This document shows positions 6,352 to 6,895 of a stretch of DNA of 6,895 nt, in pieces. Each line of letters begins with the position of its first letter. Within the stretch, counting starts at the first letter, position 1. The stretch is from Eubacteriaceae bacterium UBA1433 (GTDB lineage: Bacteria; Bacillota; Clostridia; Eubacteriales; UBA1433). The stretch spans positions 109,660 through 116,554 of the forward strand of contig DCTT01000018.1 in NCBI GenBank assembly GCA_002329295.1. The letters are read 5' to 3'. The notes below the pieces were generated by a model. That model did no database searches, had not been told where the DNA came from, and saw nothing but the letters and a program-made list of their open reading frames with translations. The position numbers and the translations under genes were made by a program.

Positions 6352-6895
6352 ATGAACACAATAACAAATTATATAATGATGTTTTTCGGCGGCTTTATAT
6401 TATTTTATATGCTTTTTACCATTACAACTTATACCGGTATGTTGATATTCGCCTTTGTGGAAAGGCGCAAACAATATCAATTAGACAAGAGCAATTTGGA
6501 TGAAGATTATATGGATGCTTTTTATTCTAAACCGCTTTCTATTATAATACCGGCCTATAATGAAGAATTGGGTATTGTCGAAAGCGTTTATTCTATATTA
6601 AATTTACATTATTCTCAAACGGAGGTAATTGTAGTCAACGATGGTTCTACTGATCAGACGCAGCAAATTGTCATAGAACAATTTCAGATGAAAAAAATTC
6701 CTAAGGCAATCAGGGAGCAAATCAAATGCAAACCGATTTTGCAAGTTTGGCAGTCGGAAATTCATCATAATTTATTCTTAATAGAAAAAGAAAACGGCGG
6801 GAAAGCTGACGCCTTAAATGCGGGCATTAACTTTTCCAGGTACCCGTATTTTTGTTCCATTGATGCAGATTCCATTTTAGATGATAAATCGCTGT
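6352..6895 (+). CDS. Family 2 processive glycosyltransferase (BcsA/PgaC/hyaluronan synthase-like), N-terminal part, cut by the window edge
   Basis: Open to the right edge, giving 181 residues of a protein that would normally be over 400. An N-terminal membrane segment (about 10-36) precedes a cytosolic GT-A domain. Visible motifs are SIIIPAYNEE (63-72, nucleotide-sugar binding), VVNDGSTD (94-101), ENGGKADALNAGI (147-159) and the D-x-D metal site DAD (171-173). This order is typical of membrane synthases that polymerise and export beta-linked sugars such as cellulose, poly-N-acetylglucosamine or hyaluronan. The catalytic Asp, the QxxRW motif and the C-terminal membrane segments lie outside the window, so neither substrate nor processivity can be settled. 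The stretch 105-145 between DGSTD and ENGG, carrying KKIPKAIREQIKCKP, is longer than in simple GT2 enzymes. The start follows the HEAT gene by 3 bases, which implies cotranscription. It is the likely effector of the c-di-GMP genes upstream. Confidence 0.92.
   Translation, partial: MNTITNYIMMFFGGFILFYMLFTITTYTGMLIFAFVERRKQYQLDKSNLDEDYMDAFYSKPLSIIIPAYNEELGIVESVYSILNLHYSQTEVIVVNDGSTDQTQQIVIEQFQMKKIPKAIREQIKCKPILQVWQSEIHHNLFLIEKENGGKADALNAGINFSRYPYFCSIDADSILDDKSL

Noticed and set aside
6367..6381. Third copy of the TATATAATG promoter-like motif
   Set aside because: It lies inside the glycosyltransferase coding region, lacks the T-tract, and simply encodes Y-I-M-M in the N-terminus.

Overview
The window looks like chromosomal DNA from a low-GC bacterium, most likely a member of the Bacillota (Firmicutes). 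The signs are A+T-rich coding sequence, purine-rich Shine-Dalgarno sites (GGAGG, AAGGAG) 7-11 bases before starts, sigma-A-like TATAAT boxes, and tight or overlapping gene junctions. I cannot name the genus. All genes are on the plus strand. I see no RNA gene, insertion sequence, CRISPR array or long repeat.

Layout. Positions 1-998 hold the 3' part of a membrane-bound diguanylate cyclase with intact GGEEF and inhibitory RxxD sites; its start lies left of the window. A 172-base gap (999-1170) carries a TATAAT box and a strong ribosome binding site. Positions 1171-4287 encode a large protein with two membrane blocks, a GAF domain, a degenerate GGDEF domain and an EAL domain with all expected catalytic residues, so probably a c-di-GMP phosphodiesterase. 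An 88-base gap with a very similar T-tract/TATAAT element follows. Then comes a tight gene run: a protein joining a degenerate GGDEF-like domain to a receiver-like domain that lacks the phospho-acceptor Asp (4376-5311), a membrane-anchored HEAT-repeat protein (about 5308-6348, with a probable ATGA overlap), and the start of a processive family 2 glycosyltransferase (6352 to beyond the right edge).

How the genes may work together. A cyclase and a phosphodiesterase for c-di-GMP lie next to what looks like the front of a c-di-GMP-controlled exopolysaccharide operon. In that reading, the degenerate GGDEF/pseudo-receiver protein senses c-di-GMP or acts as an adaptor, the HEAT protein is a membrane scaffold, and the glycosyltransferase polymerises the sugar. 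The domain calls come directly from motifs. The pathway link is inference from gene order and from the analogy with the ydaJKLMN operon of Bacillus subtilis, where a degenerate GGDEF protein (YdaK) is the c-di-GMP receptor. The most unusual element is the non-canonical two-domain protein at 4376-5311.
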